Origin: an uncultured Treponema sp.
Lineage (GTDB): Bacteria > Spirochaetota > Spirochaetia > Treponematales > Treponemataceae
NCBI GenBank assembly: GCA_947166355.1
Contig: CAMVDX010000001.1
Span: forward strand, 1-64,000
Reading direction: 5' to 3'
Length of the DNA: 64,000 nt
In this document: piece after piece, positions 14,544 through 24,537 of the stretch
Position numbering within the stretch: the first letter of the stretch is position 1
Layout: each line of letters starts with the position of its first letter
Made by a program: the position numbers and the translations under genes
The notes under the pieces: generated by a model
The model's input: the letters and a program-made list of their open reading frames with translations, nothing else
Told to the model about the DNA's origin: nothing
Databases searched by the model: none

Positions 14544-16562
14544 TTACTCGCCGTAGTCCGGCCGATTTTCTGCGGCGGCAAGATTGTCGCCGGCTGTCAG
14601 CTTGTCTTCGGAGCCTGTGGCTGCTACCAGTGCCGCACTTGCAAGGTCTGCAATATAACCTGCTTCTGCGGCTTTTTCTTTTGTGGTGCCGGCCTGACCC
14701 AGAGAAAGGCGCTGCAGGTCTTTCTTTTCCTTGCGCTTGGCGTTGAGGTCGCGGGCTTTGAGCAGGATATCTGCGGCTTCGTCTGCGCGGACATGCAGGC
14801 ACTGGGCAACGGCGCTTTCTTCTGCGGCAGCAAGATTTTCCAGAGTGAGAAACTTGCGCTGTAACTGCAGGGCCCGCTTTTCGCCGACTCCCGGCAATTC
14901 CAGGAAAATTGATTTTGTATTTTCTTTTGTACGAAGCTGCTGGTTACGGCTTGTGGCAAAGCGGTGGGTTTCGTCACGGACACGCTGAAGCAGACGTAGG
15001 GCATCGCTTCTTTTTGGAAGGCAGATTGGCGTGCTGTTACCCGGACGGTAGATTTCTTCATCGCGCTTGGCAAGGCCGGCAACCGGGATGTCGAGGCCGA
15101 GAGAATTCAGGATTTCTTCTACTGCGTTTACCTGGCCGATACCACCATCTATTAAAAGCAGGTCGGGCATATCGGCCTGTTCGTTGAGAAGTCTTGTGTA
15201 GCGGCGGGAAACTGCTTCCTTCATTGAGGCAAAGTCATCTATAAGGCCGTCCGTAGTTTTAAGGCGGAAGTAGCGGTAGTTCTTTTTATCCGGGTTGCCG
15301 TTGTAAAAGCTGATGAGGGAGGCAACCGGCCACTTACCGCCGATATGGGCAATATCAAAGCCTTCAATGCGAACAGGCAGTGTATCGAGGCCAAGCTTTT
15401 CTTTGAGTTCTTCCATGGCAGGGGTATCGCCGCGGTCGCGAAGGCGGCGCACAATATCTTCCTTTGCGTTCTGTTTTGCCATCTGCAGGGCGGCAACGTC
15501 GCGGGGCAGGTCGCGGGAAGCAACCATGATTACCTGTGAGTTCGAGCCTTTTTCTTCATGCAGCCAGCGGGAAATATGTTCAAATTCGCTGGTCTGAGGA
15601 ATATATATCTGCGGCGGAATTGAAACTACATCATCATAAAAAACTGCCATAAATTCGGCAATCAAATCATCATCGTCATTCAGAGATTCGGCGCGGTAAT
15701 TTTCGCGGCCCAGCAGCTTGCCCTGGCGAATCTTAAGAACTGTAAAGCTTACAAGCTCGCCTTCGCTGTGGTAAGCAATATAATCGCGGTCATCAGAATC
15801 AAAGCTTTCTACTATATTCTGATTCTGCAAAACCATGAGGGCTTTAATGCCGTCGCGAAGTCTGGCTGCTTTTTCAAAGTCCAAAGCCGCTGCTGCTGCC
15901 TTCATTTCGGTCTGCATGGCTTTTACAGTTTCTTCACCTTTTCCCTCAAGTAGCCTTTTAATTTCACCGATGTATAAATTGTAGGATTGTTTAGAAATTT
16001 TACCGCAGCAGGGAGCTTGACATTGCTTCATGTGATAGTAAAGACAGGGAGTATCCCGTTTTCTAAAGGTTCTGCAATGACGGACAGGATACAGCTTGAA
16101 AAGTGTTTCAATAAATGTATCCAGAGCTGCAACATCAGGAAACGGACCGAAATAAGTAGAGCCATCCTGCAGAATGCGGCGCGTCTTAAAAATCTTGGGA
16201 AAATCCTCATGGGTAATCCTGAGAACCGGGTATGATTTACCGTCCTTCAGACAGATGTTGTAGCGGGGATTATACTTTTTGATGAGGTTGTTTTCCAGCA
16301 GCAGAGCCTCGTACTCGTTCGCTGTTGTGATATATTCAATAGAATTGGCGTGGGAGATTAAAAGCCTTGTTTTGACGCTCTGTTGTCCTGAAAAGTAGGA
16401 AGACAGACGGCTCTTCAAACTTTTTGCTTTTCCCACATAAATTACGGTGCCTTCTGCGTTTCGCCACAGATAGACGCCGCTGGATTGAGGAGCTTTCAGA
16501 GCTGTTTCGTGCAGAACCTCGCGGGTTGTCGCGGGTTTTGCGCTGGTAGTTTTGGCTGTCAT
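14544..16562 (-). CDS. uvrC: Excinuclease ABC subunit C
   Basis: 672 residues. UvrC makes both incisions in nucleotide excision repair with UvrA and UvrB. Order: GIY-YIG nuclease (about 25-110; SGVYLWRN...VIYVGKAKSLKSRLSSYF), Cys cluster near 165 to 190, UvrB-binding UVR helix pair (about 205-240), RNase H-like nuclease (IEGFDIAHIGG...LLIDGGIGQVNA), helix-hairpin-helix (LPGVGEKRALQLQRKF). The C-terminal about 65 residues (Lys/Ala-rich) are an extension with little similarity. The start codon is only three bases from that of the divergent gene at 16566. Confidence 0.95.
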   Translation of the reverse strand: MTAKTTSAKPATTREVLHETALKAPQSSGVYLWRNAEGTVIYVGKAKSLKSRLSSYFSGQQSVKTRLLISHANSIEYITTANEYEALLLENNLIKKYNPRYNICLKDGKSYPVLRITHEDFPKIFKTRRILQDGSTYFGPFPDVAALDTFIETLFKLYPVRHCRTFRKRDTPCLYYHMKQCQAPCCGKISKQSYNLYIGEIKRLLEGKGEETVKAMQTEMKAAAAALDFEKAARLRDGIKALMVLQNQNIVESFDSDDRDYIAYHSEGELVSFTVLKIRQGKLLGRENYRAESLNDDDDLIAEFMAVFYDDVVSIPPQIYIPQTSEFEHISRWLHEEKGSNSQVIMVASRDLPRDVAALQMAKQNAKEDIVRRLRDRGDTPAMEELKEKLGLDTLPVRIEGFDIAHIGGKWPVASLISFYNGNPDKKNYRYFRLKTTDGLIDDFASMKEAVSRRYTRLLNEQADMPDLLLIDGGIGQVNAVEEILNSLGLDIPVAGLAKRDEEIYRPGNSTPICLPKRSDALRLLQRVRDETHRFATSRNQQLRTKENTKSIFLELPGVGEKRALQLQRKFLTLENLAAAEESAVAQCLHVRADEAADILLKARDLNAKRKEKKDLQRLSLGQAGTTKEKAAEAGYIADLASAALVAATGSEDKLTAGDNLAAAENRPDYGE

Positions 16563-16565
16563 GTT

Positions 16566-18095
16566 ATGTTAGGAAATTGTATCAGAAAAAGACTTCTTAT
16601 TATAGCGGTTGCTGTAATCTGTACGAACAGCATGATGAATCTTTTTGCAAAAGAAGTTGTGCTCGGCGGAAAAAACGGCTGGCCTGTATTCCAGAAGCAG
16701 GAGAATATTACAACTGGAAAAGGACGCTATGGATATGATTGTATACAGCTCGCTTCTAATTCCTTTGTTTTTGATGAATATACAGATTTGCTTATTGATT
16801 TTGAAGATGCAGTAATGCCGATTTCTGACGGCGACTACACAATCAATAAAAATAATTTTCAACAGACGAATCAGACTCAGAATGAAAAATCAGCAGGTCT
16901 CAGCCGTAATATGGGTGGCCTGAGTGTTTCTGGAAAACCAGGTTCATTTTTCGGTTCGGAAGGACTAATGGGATCTTTTTCGATTGAATTCTGGCTTTAT
17001 CCTTCGATAGTCGAAAATGGCGAAATTATACTAAACTGGGAATCTTCACGTAATGAGGATGGCCGCCTTGTATTTCAGGTGATTAACGGAATCTTTGATA
17101 AAGGACATATAAAATGGGAGTTGAATAATATTTTTGATATGTATTTGAACTCCGCAGGTAAGAATGAAGTAGAACTTAAAGGTTCTTCAAAAATAATTCC
17201 TGATGCCTGGAGTTATCATGTCCTTTCGTTTGATTGTGAAACTGGAATTCTCGAATATGTCGTAAATGGAATTACAGAAGATATAACTTATATAACTACC
17301 GAACGTTCGGAAGGTGGAGATGTTAGTCTGGTCTATCTTGGTACGCCGGCAGAACTTGAGATTTGTCCTGAATATACTGGAATACTTGATGAGTTCAGAA
17401 TTCTGCGTCGCCCGTATTCTGCTCCTGATTTTCAGTCTGCTGATAACGCAGGAAGTATTGGACATATGCAGTATCTTCCAGGCGGCGGGCGTTTTGTAAC
17501 AAAACCGATTATGGTTTCTACAGGTTCAATTCTTAATAAGCTTGATGCAGAAATGAATATACCTTCACAGACCGAGGTCTGTTATTACGTTCGGTCAGGT
17601 GAAAATTTTTATGGCTGGACAGATACTTATCCTGAATGGAAGCCGGTAGAAAGTGGCGAAACGCTCAGCGGAATTACAGGACTTTACTTTCAGGTAGCTG
17701 CAGAGCTTTTGCCGGACGGCAATGGAGAAAAAACTCCTGCCATCACAGCAATCAGTCTGGATTTTACCGAGCTCCCGGAACCTCTTCCTCCATTCGTTGT
17801 AAAGGCGGTTGCGGGTAATGGCAGCGTTACGGTTTCCTGGAACTATTCGGTAGACGATACTGCGGGCGGCTACTATTTATATTACGGTACCCGTCCTGGT
17901 GAGTATCTAGGCCGCATGGCAATCGAGGGGGAATCACCGATTAATGTTGGGAATACAAGTTCATTTACAGTAACCGGACTCGAAAACGGAAAAATCTATT
18001 ATTTTGCGGTAGCAGCCTGGTCTGCTTATGATATGAGGGTTGTCGGAAAACTTTCAAAAGAAGTTTTTGCGCGTCCGCTTGCACGCTTAAAATAG
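16566..18095 (+). CDS. Exported protein with LamG/concanavalin-like and fibronectin type III domains
   Basis: 509 residues. A signal peptide (residues 1-27, RKRLLIIAVAVICTNSMM) is followed by a concanavalin-like domain at about residues 110-280 (SFSIEFWLYPSIVENGEIIL ... SYHVLSFDCETG) and a C-terminal fibronectin type III domain (about 415-505; NGSVTVSWNYSVDD ... LENGKIYYFAVAAWS). It probably binds a surface partner or glycan; no enzyme motif is visible. The frame extends to 16485, inside uvrC, but 16566 gives the signal peptide. It lies 41 bp before the TPR gene and is probably cotranscribed with it. Confidence 0.75.
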   Translation: MLGNCIRKRLLIIAVAVICTNSMMNLFAKEVVLGGKNGWPVFQKQENITTGKGRYGYDCIQLASNSFVFDEYTDLLIDFEDAVMPISDGDYTINKNNFQQTNQTQNEKSAGLSRNMGGLSVSGKPGSFFGSEGLMGSFSIEFWLYPSIVENGEIILNWESSRNEDGRLVFQVINGIFDKGHIKWELNNIFDMYLNSAGKNEVELKGSSKIIPDAWSYHVLSFDCETGILEYVVNGITEDITYITTERSEGGDVSLVYLGTPAELEICPEYTGILDEFRILRRPYSAPDFQSADNAGSIGHMQYLPGGGRFVTKPIMVSTGSILNKLDAEMNIPSQTEVCYYVRSGENFYGWTDTYPEWKPVESGETLSGITGLYFQVAAELLPDGNGEKTPAITAISLDFTELPEPLPPFVVKAVAGNGSVTVSWNYSVDDTAGGYYLYYGTRPGEYLGRMAIEGESPINVGNTSSFTVTGLENGKIYYFAVAAWSAYDMRVVGKLSKEVFARPLARLK

Positions 18096-18136
18096 TTAGG
18101 AAATAGATAGCCTGAGGGCTTACACAGGGGAAATAT

Positions 18137-21100
18137 ATGGCTAATAGTTTGATTTTGACAAAGGCTCAGAATGCAATTACTTCTCACGACTGGGGTACAG
18201 CAGCTCGATTATACAAAGAATTGCTGCGCGGCAATGAAAATAATATCGAGTATCTTCAGCAGCTTGGCAGTATTTATGTGCGTGCAGGGCAGGACGACAA
18301 AGCAATTCCATATTACGAAGAAATAATAAAGCTTAATCCAGACAGCACAGATGCGATGATAAGTCTTGGAGGAATTTTCCGACGTCTCAAACGCTATGAA
18401 GATTCTGTAAATATTCTTTACAAGGCCCAGAAAATTTCTTTAAGCAATCCGACTATAAGCTATAACTTAGGATTTACCTATAAAGAAATGGGTAATTATG
18501 ATGATGCAATAGATTCTTTTGAAACGGTTATAGAGCAGAATCCGAACGATGTTCTTGCACATAATCATCTTGGCTCAATTTATTCTGCAAAAAAAGAATA
18601 TGATAAGGCGATTTCGGCCTATAAACGGGGACTTCAGGTTGACCAGAATCATCCTATTTTGAATTACAATCTTGCACACGTTTATGAAGAAAAAAGAAAC
18701 TTTCCAGATGCAGTGCGCTGTTTTGAAATTGCACTTAAAACACGACCGGGCTGGCTTGATGCAATCCGTGATTTCAGCGAACTCTTGATAAAATGTCAGA
18801 ATACAAGACAGGCACAGGAACTGGTTGAGCAGTCGATAAAGCTTCATCCGAATGATGTTGATTTGCTTTGCATTCTCGGCCGCATTTATTTGAATCAGTT
18901 TGATTATGATAATGCAACAAAAACTTTTAAGCGTGCAGAAAATTTAAAACAGAACGATATCAATATTCTTGTAGGGCTTTCAAAATCTCTTGAAAAAGGA
19001 ATGAAGATTGAGCAGGCCATGGAAAAGATTCTCGATGCAGTTGATATTGCTCCGGAAAATATTGATGTCTGCAAGCAGTATGCACATGTTCTTCTTTCTG
19101 CTCAGCGCTATGAAAAAGCTCTTGATTTGATTAAGACCATTGATGCAAAGACTAATGGAAAAGATTTACAGGTGCTTGATCTTTACGGACAGTATTTTGT
19201 TTGCCGTGGTGATGAAGAGGCTGCCAATACTTACTTTGATAAAATCAAGAAACTGAATCATCATTATAAAGATTATATGGTTAATGCCGCAGACCGATAT
19301 ATTCAGACCGGTAATTATGAGAAGGCAGAAAAGATGGCTTCGAATTTTATAGAAAGTCGTCCTCAGCTCGCGGATGGTTATAATCTGTTAGGTACAATTA
19401 ACTCTGCACGCGGCGAGCTTAAAAAAGCTAAGACAGAATTTGAAAAAGGAATTGGTTTAAAAAATCCAAATATTTACGCAGTAAAGCAGCTTGAAAAAAT
19501 TTATAGTGAGCTTGAGGCAAATAAAGAAATTTTTAATGACGAAGAAATGCCTATTGCTGTTGATGCAGATCAGCTAAGTGCTGAGGATGGCGGAAATCTT
19601 TCAGACGATGGAAACTTTATTGCGAGTGATGAAGAAACTGCCGACCAGCTTGATGCTCTTAATGCAAATGGCGGTAAAGACGAAGAGGATGATTCTGCTC
19701 TTCATGGACTTGAATCAACTCCTCCTATTGAACAGGCATTGACTGGTGAAGAAGGAGATTTCTGGGAAGATTTTGATGATGATCCGAATTCTGAAAATAA
19801 ACCTGTTCCAGAAGAAGATAATGGTTATGATGAAAATGAAGAAGATTCAGATTTGCTTTCAATGATGACTCCAGCCGCTGGAGATGATGATAAGGATGAT
19901 CTTACAGATGGACTTAGCGAAGATGAAGGCGAATTTAATTTTTCTGATTTTGATGATGCTACTGCAAAAGAAGAACCTTCGGATGAAGCAGCTCCGATTG
20001 AAGAGCCTTCTGTACAGCCTGCACCAATGGAATCAGCATCACCTGAGCCTGCACCATTTGAGCCTGCACCGGCAGAACCAGTTACTGAACAATCACTGCC
20101 TGCTTCTGAACCGCGCCCAGCGCCTGCATCTTATCCTTCTATGTCGGAGGATGAGGCAAACCGCATGATGAATGACTTAAAGCAGCAGCAGAAAGAACTT
20201 GAGTTACAGCAGCGGGAAATGGCTCTTCAGCAGAAAGAATTTGCAGATGAACTCAAGCAGGAGCTTAAGCAGCAGAATGAAAAGATGATTCATGAAGCGG
20301 TCGGTAAAGCTGTGAACATGGCTGTGGATCAGGCTATTGATGAAGCAGTAGATAAGGCTGTTGATGAAAAACTTCAGGAATATGATTTACCTGAAGCAGG
20401 TACTTCTGTACAACAGAAGATTGTAGAGCCGGAAATAGTTGAAGATCCGATAAATGCAGAAGAACCTGAAACTGCAGAGAAACCAGAAAATACAGAAGAA
20501 CCAGAAATCACAGTTGAACCTGAAATGACAGAAGAGACTGGAATTACTGATGAACCGGAATTTGCAGCTGACACTGAAGTTACAGAGGCTACAGAAATTA
20601 CAGAGGAACCAGATACTGCCGTTGAGTCCGAAACTACCGTTGAGCCTGAGATTGAAGAAGAGCCTGTATTTACGGAAGTGCCTGAAGTTGTTGAGGAAAC
20701 AGAAATTATTGAGGAACCGGTAAATACAGAAGAAACGGAAAATCCTGAAGAACAGGAAATCAGCGAAGAATCTGAAATTTCAGAAGAGACTGAAATTAAT
20801 GATGAGTCTGAAAATTCGGAAGAGGCTGTAATTACTGAAGAACCATTAATTTCTGAAGAGGCTGAAGTTTCAGAAGAAACAGAAATCTCAGAAGAAACAG
20901 AAATCTCAGAGGAGCCCGTTGTAGAAGATTCTTTTGATTCAGTCCCTGCTCCGGTACAGCCTTCAGATTCGGATTCAAATTCAGCTTCAGCTTCACTTGA
21001 TTATACAGATTATCCATTCCTTTCAGTAGACGACATTCTTTTGATGGGCGGTGAAAAAAATGTCATTGATGAGGAACCGGCTGATGAAAAATCTGTCGCA

Positions 21101-21580
21101 GCTAAAGCACAAACCGAGGATGACGATTTATTTGTTACTGCGGATGATATGCTTGAAAAGATTGAACGAATTTTGAATGATGACAAAACTGCGGCAGCGT
21201 ATGCACAGGAAATTGAGCTCTTTAAGAAGCTTAAGGTGCTTACAGAAGCGCTCCCGGATTCAGAAAAGAATACCTCGACAACCTGTCGCATGCGCATGAT
21301 GATAGAATACATCATTGCAAAGATGTCTGGAAAACCTGGACTTCTAGTTACGGCAGAGTCACTGATAAAATCCGGAGTTCTCGGAGACGAATACAAAAGT
21401 CAGCTGAATACGGAGTCTGAAGAAGAACTCTGCAACGACCTGATTAAACGTGTAATTAAAGGCATGAAAAAGCTTGCTGCAGAACTCGAAGACAAAGCTC
21501 TTGCAAATGCGCTGTGTGTAACAGCCGACGGTATTCTTGAGCAGATTGCTTTAGTTAGTCAGAAGAGCGAGATTTTTTAG
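18137..21580 (+). CDS. TPR protein with acidic Glu-Pro repeat region and coiled coil
   Basis: 1147 residues. Residues about 5-445 are tandem TPR repeats (for example DKAIPYYEEIIKLNPDSTDA), a scaffold for protein contacts. A long acidic, Pro-rich stretch follows (about 460-670), then a Gln/Glu-rich coiled coil (about 680-750). Degenerate six-residue repeats of the EEPEIT or EETEIS type span about 765-930. A helical C-terminal domain follows (about 955-1147). No signal peptide is seen. It resembles in outline treponemal TPR proteins with Glu-rich repeats, whose repeat number varies between strains. RBS CAGGGGAA precedes ATG. Confidence 0.75.
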   Translation: MANSLILTKAQNAITSHDWGTAARLYKELLRGNENNIEYLQQLGSIYVRAGQDDKAIPYYEEIIKLNPDSTDAMISLGGIFRRLKRYEDSVNILYKAQKISLSNPTISYNLGFTYKEMGNYDDAIDSFETVIEQNPNDVLAHNHLGSIYSAKKEYDKAISAYKRGLQVDQNHPILNYNLAHVYEEKRNFPDAVRCFEIALKTRPGWLDAIRDFSELLIKCQNTRQAQELVEQSIKLHPNDVDLLCILGRIYLNQFDYDNATKTFKRAENLKQNDINILVGLSKSLEKGMKIEQAMEKILDAVDIAPENIDVCKQYAHVLLSAQRYEKALDLIKTIDAKTNGKDLQVLDLYGQYFVCRGDEEAANTYFDKIKKLNHHYKDYMVNAADRYIQTGNYEKAEKMASNFIESRPQLADGYNLLGTINSARGELKKAKTEFEKGIGLKNPNIYAVKQLEKIYSELEANKEIFNDEEMPIAVDADQLSAEDGGNLSDDGNFIASDEETADQLDALNANGGKDEEDDSALHGLESTPPIEQALTGEEGDFWEDFDDDPNSENKPVPEEDNGYDENEEDSDLLSMMTPAAGDDDKDDLTDGLSEDEGEFNFSDFDDATAKEEPSDEAAPIEEPSVQPAPMESASPEPAPFEPAPAEPVTEQSLPASEPRPAPASYPSMSEDEANRMMNDLKQQQKELELQQREMALQQKEFADELKQELKQQNEKMIHEAVGKAVNMAVDQAIDEAVDKAVDEKLQEYDLPEAGTSVQQKIVEPEIVEDPINAEEPETAEKPENTEEPEITVEPEMTEETGITDEPEFAADTEVTEATEITEEPDTAVESETTVEPEIEEEPVFTEVPEVVEETEIIEEPVNTEETENPEEQEISEESEISEETEINDESENSEEAVITEEPLISEEAEVSEETEISEETEISEEPVVEDSFDSVPAPVQPSDSDSNSASASLDYTDYPFLSVDDILLMGGEKNVIDEEPADEKSVAAKAQTEDDDLFVTADDMLEKIERILNDDKTAAAYAQEIELFKKLKVLTEALPDSEKNTSTTCRMRMMIEYIIAKMSGKPGLLVTAESLIKSGVLGDEYKSQLNTESEEELCNDLIKRVIKGMKKLAAELEDKALANALCVTADGILEQIALVSQKSEIF
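20440..20930 (+). repeat. Degenerate tandem repeat coding for Glu/Thr/Ile/Pro hexads
   Basis: Irregular 18-bp units of the form GAAATTxCAGAxGAACCx encode EEPEIT-like hexads within the TPR gene. The units at 20875-20912 (ACAGAAATCTCAGAAGAA) are nearly identical and the others have diverged. Multiples of 18 bp change length without loss of frame. Confidence 0.65.
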
Positions 21581-21586
21581 ACAGTC

Positions 21587-21616
21587 CAGACAGCCGTTTT
21601 TAACAGCTGTCGTCTG
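21587..21616. terminator. Possible bidirectional terminator
   Basis: Arms CAGACAGC and GCTGTCGTCTG around CGTTTTTAACA lie between the convergent TPR and M24 peptidase genes. No long T run follows directly, so assignment is tentative. Confidence 0.4.
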
Positions 21617-21641
21617 AACAATTAATTAGTTTTTAAGAACG

Positions 21642-22790
21642 TTATATTCTGATAATCCTTGAATGGGTGATAACCTCATTGCCGTCTTCGGTGATGAGGA
21701 CATCATTTTCAAGGCGAGTTCCACCAATTTCGACGTCATAAAGACCAGGCTCGCAGGTTAAAATCATTCCAGGCTTAAAAACAAGTTCAGGAGCAACAGA
21801 CATGCTTACTCGTGGCGCTTCATGAATTTCAAGTCCGATTGCATGTCCGAGACCGTGAGGCATTTTTCGTTTTGCAGAGGCAAATACAGAATCACATTTT
21901 TTTGCAGCTTCAATAATCGGTTTGCCGGGCTTATAAAGTTTAAGAGCTTCATCATAAGCTTTTTGAACCAGATTAAGCTGTTTTTCCTGTGCTTTTGTAA
22001 GAGACCCTTTTGCTACCGTTACAGTTGTGTCGCTTGTGTAGCCGTTGTAAACAACACCAAAATCCAGAATAGAAAGTCCCTGTGCCGGCCACTCTGCTGC
22101 AGTGTAGCCCGGAAATGCGTGAATTGCAAAACTGCGTGAAGGTCCTGCGGCGAGAGTATCAAAACCAGTGCGCTGACATCCATTTTCGCGCAGCATACGT
22201 TCAATTAAAAGTGCGACATCTGTTTCGGTTCTAATTTTTCCCTTTTTTATCTGCTTTTCAATTTCATCAATAATGAGGTCGCCCACACGCGCAGCTTCGC
22301 GGGTACAGTCAATTTCGTATTCATCTTTTTGCATGCGGCAGTTTGTTACAAAATTATGTGCGCCGTCTTCTTTACAACGGCAATCATAATTAGAAAGGGC
22401 ATCTATAAACTTAAGGTAATCCGGGTAAGTGAGGTAGGGTGGAAGTTCCACCTTGCTGTTTTCTCCATGAGTATAGTACACGTTAAGCAGTGCTTTCACT
22501 GCATCAATAGACTTATTCTTGTAGCGTGTATATGGAACAAGTTTATCACAATAAGCATTCTGCTTTGCAAGATTTTCATCCCATGGAATGAGAACAGTAT
22601 AACCGTCGCTGAAAATTATAAGAACAGCATCTGTCGGATGATTTGTAAAATAAGGAACTGCAGGGTCGCGATGTTCTTCGCTGTCTATAAAAACGCAGGC
22701 TCCTGTATCAGAATCGCGCAGGTAAGAAGCAAAACGGTTGCGGCGTGCGCGGTAAATTTCTTTTAGTTCATCATTTGTGTATTGTTTCAT
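21642..22790 (-). CDS. M24 family aminopeptidase P-like (Xaa-Pro dipeptidase type)
   Basis: 382 residues in the two-domain layout of prolidases/aminopeptidase P: an N-terminal creatinase-like domain (1-150) and a pita-bread catalytic domain. Metal ligands visible in order: D in SILDFGVVYNG and TSDTT, H in PHGLGHAIGLEIHE, E in ILTCEPGLY, E in GGTRLENDVLIT. It should remove residues next to proline in cytoplasmic peptides. The start is supported by GAGGAC seven bases upstream. Confidence 0.88.
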   Translation of the reverse strand: MKQYTNDELKEIYRARRNRFASYLRDSDTGACVFIDSEEHRDPAVPYFTNHPTDAVLIIFSDGYTVLIPWDENLAKQNAYCDKLVPYTRYKNKSIDAVKALLNVYYTHGENSKVELPPYLTYPDYLKFIDALSNYDCRCKEDGAHNFVTNCRMQKDEYEIDCTREAARVGDLIIDEIEKQIKKGKIRTETDVALLIERMLRENGCQRTGFDTLAAGPSRSFAIHAFPGYTAAEWPAQGLSILDFGVVYNGYTSDTTVTVAKGSLTKAQEKQLNLVQKAYDEALKLYKPGKPIIEAAKKCDSVFASAKRKMPHGLGHAIGLEIHEAPRVSMSVAPELVFKPGMILTCEPGLYDVEIGGTRLENDVLITEDGNEVITHSRIIRI

Positions 22791-22810
22791 GTTGTCCTCG
22801 ATTTATGTTA

Positions 22811-22846
22811 TTGATTGCTTCGCTTTGCTCGCAATGACAAGAAGCA
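22811..22846. repeat. Family A repeat between M24 peptidase and murJ
   Basis: Short copy GATTGCTTCGCTTTGCTCGCAATGAC just downstream of murJ on the minus strand, followed by a half site. The 58-bp gap carries nothing else. Confidence 0.75.
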
Positions 22847-22848
22847 AT

Positions 22849-24471
22849 TTATTTTCTGACTTTATGTAAAATCACACTGATAATCTCATCTCTTGTAATT
22901 ATAAGTTCAAGCACACCAATAACTGCAAAAACAATTCCGGAAATCAAAATAGGTGCACCATAGTAGATAATCTTACTGTAACCTGCAAAATATTCAACAG
23001 TGAGGTTGTGAACAAAATATGTAGGAACTGCGGCAATTACAGAAAATACACACATTTTAAGAGCGTACAAAATTGTGCCTTTCACAACTCTTCCAACTTC
23101 GATTGCTTCCATCTTTTTCATAAAAACGAAGAGTGCAATTGTATTGAACATACTCGCAAGACTCAGCGCAAAGGCAATTCCGTTTCCGCCCATCGGCTTT
23201 GCGAGAATCAGAACAAGCAGAATGTTTGTGCCAAAGTTTACAAGCCCAGCGAGTGTTGCAAGCTTTGTTTTTTTCTGTGCATAAAAGGCTGGTGCAATAA
23301 TTCTGTTCAGGGCAATAAAAAGAAGTCCCGAAATATGAAAGCGGAAAATTCCAAGAGTCATTGCAACCGATTTATCATCAAACTGATTTTTTTTATATAG
23401 AAGTGAAATCAGTTCATTTCCATTAATGAGTGAGTAGGCGGTAATTGGAATGGAAATCAAAGTCATAATTTTAATAGCCTGGAGCAGCATAGAATTAAAC
23501 TGACTCCAGTCCTTACTGTTTGCAAAGCCAGACAAATCCGGAAGAATTACGGTTCCAATTGAAACTGCAAAAATTCCAAGAATAAGTTCCTGCAGGCGGA
23601 TGCTGTACTGAAGGCTTGAAGCAACACCAAAGCTTACGTGTTTTGCAATGAGTGTTGAAACTGTGTCGTTGAGCTGATAGGCTGCAATTCCAATAATTGT
23701 CGGAGCAAGCAGTCCGATTACCTTTCTTGTTCCCGGATTTGTAAAAGCTTTTTTGATTGATGTTAGTTCAGCCTTCCATCCGGTTTTGTAAACAAACGGC
23801 CATTGGAAAATTGCCTGAACAGAACCACCAAGAATTGTACCGATTGCCATTGCACGTGCCGGGTTGGAAGTGTGAGGGGCGAGTGCGTAAGTTGAAACAA
23901 CTACAATTCCGTTAAACAAAACTGGGGTAAATCCAGATGGTGCAAAAATTCCGCAGGTGTTTAAAACTCCCTGAAAGAATGCCGCAATCGAAATAAAAAT
24001 CAGATAAGGGAACATCATCCTTGTAAGGATTGTTGTTTCACTTTTATCAAGAAGATATTTTTCTAACTGGACGGCATAATCAGCGGCCCCTGCATCAGGC
24101 TTATCGCAGAAAAATGGCATAATGAGTGGAGCAATTAAAACTCCGATTACTACAACACAGGTTGTCATAAAGGTGACAAGTGTTAAAGTTGAAGCAAGAA
24201 ATTCCTGTGTTGATTTTTTGTTCTCTTCTGAATCGCCTTTTGCAAGATAATCCTTAAAAGTTGGAATGAATGCAGCCGAAATTGCATTTTCCGCAAAGAG
24301 GCGGCGGAAAAGATTTGGAATCATAAAGGCAACGCTGAAGCTGTCTGCATAGATTCCTGTTCCCAAAAAAGAAGCCTTTGTTATTTCGCGTACTAATCCC
24401 ATAATTCGCGAAGCAAAAGTCATGAGGGTAAGAAGAAGCCCGGATCGTACTATAGATTTATTCTTTTTCAT
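22849..24471 (-). CDS. murJ: Lipid II flippase MurJ
   Basis: 540 residues, 14 predicted membrane segments, MOP superfamily. The N-terminus SGLLLTLMTFASRIMGLVRE and the following FAENAISAAFIPTF are the MurJ signature. It moves lipid II across the inner membrane for peptidoglycan synthesis. AGGAA lies seven bases before ATG. A family A repeat and a large nested palindrome lie upstream. Confidence 0.94.
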   Translation of the reverse strand: MKKNKSIVRSGLLLTLMTFASRIMGLVREITKASFLGTGIYADSFSVAFMIPNLFRRLFAENAISAAFIPTFKDYLAKGDSEENKKSTQEFLASTLTLVTFMTTCVVVIGVLIAPLIMPFFCDKPDAGAADYAVQLEKYLLDKSETTILTRMMFPYLIFISIAAFFQGVLNTCGIFAPSGFTPVLFNGIVVVSTYALAPHTSNPARAMAIGTILGGSVQAIFQWPFVYKTGWKAELTSIKKAFTNPGTRKVIGLLAPTIIGIAAYQLNDTVSTLIAKHVSFGVASSLQYSIRLQELILGIFAVSIGTVILPDLSGFANSKDWSQFNSMLLQAIKIMTLISIPITAYSLINGNELISLLYKKNQFDDKSVAMTLGIFRFHISGLLFIALNRIIAPAFYAQKKTKLATLAGLVNFGTNILLVLILAKPMGGNGIAFALSLASMFNTIALFVFMKKMEAIEVGRVVKGTILYALKMCVFSVIAAVPTYFVHNLTVEYFAGYSKIIYYGAPILISGIVFAVIGVLELIITRDEIISVILHKVRK

Positions 24472-24483
24472 TATGTTTCCTGT

Positions 24484-24536
24484 TATTGCGAGGTAAAACT
24501 CTGTCCGTCATTGCGAGGCAACACCAAAGCAATCCA
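24484..24536. repeat. Family A repeat upstream of murJ
   Basis: Degenerate half copy (TTATTGCGAGG) followed by a copy TCATTGCGAGGCAAC ... AAGCAATCCA, directly adjoining the nested palindrome. Confidence 0.7.
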
Positions 24537-24537
24537 T

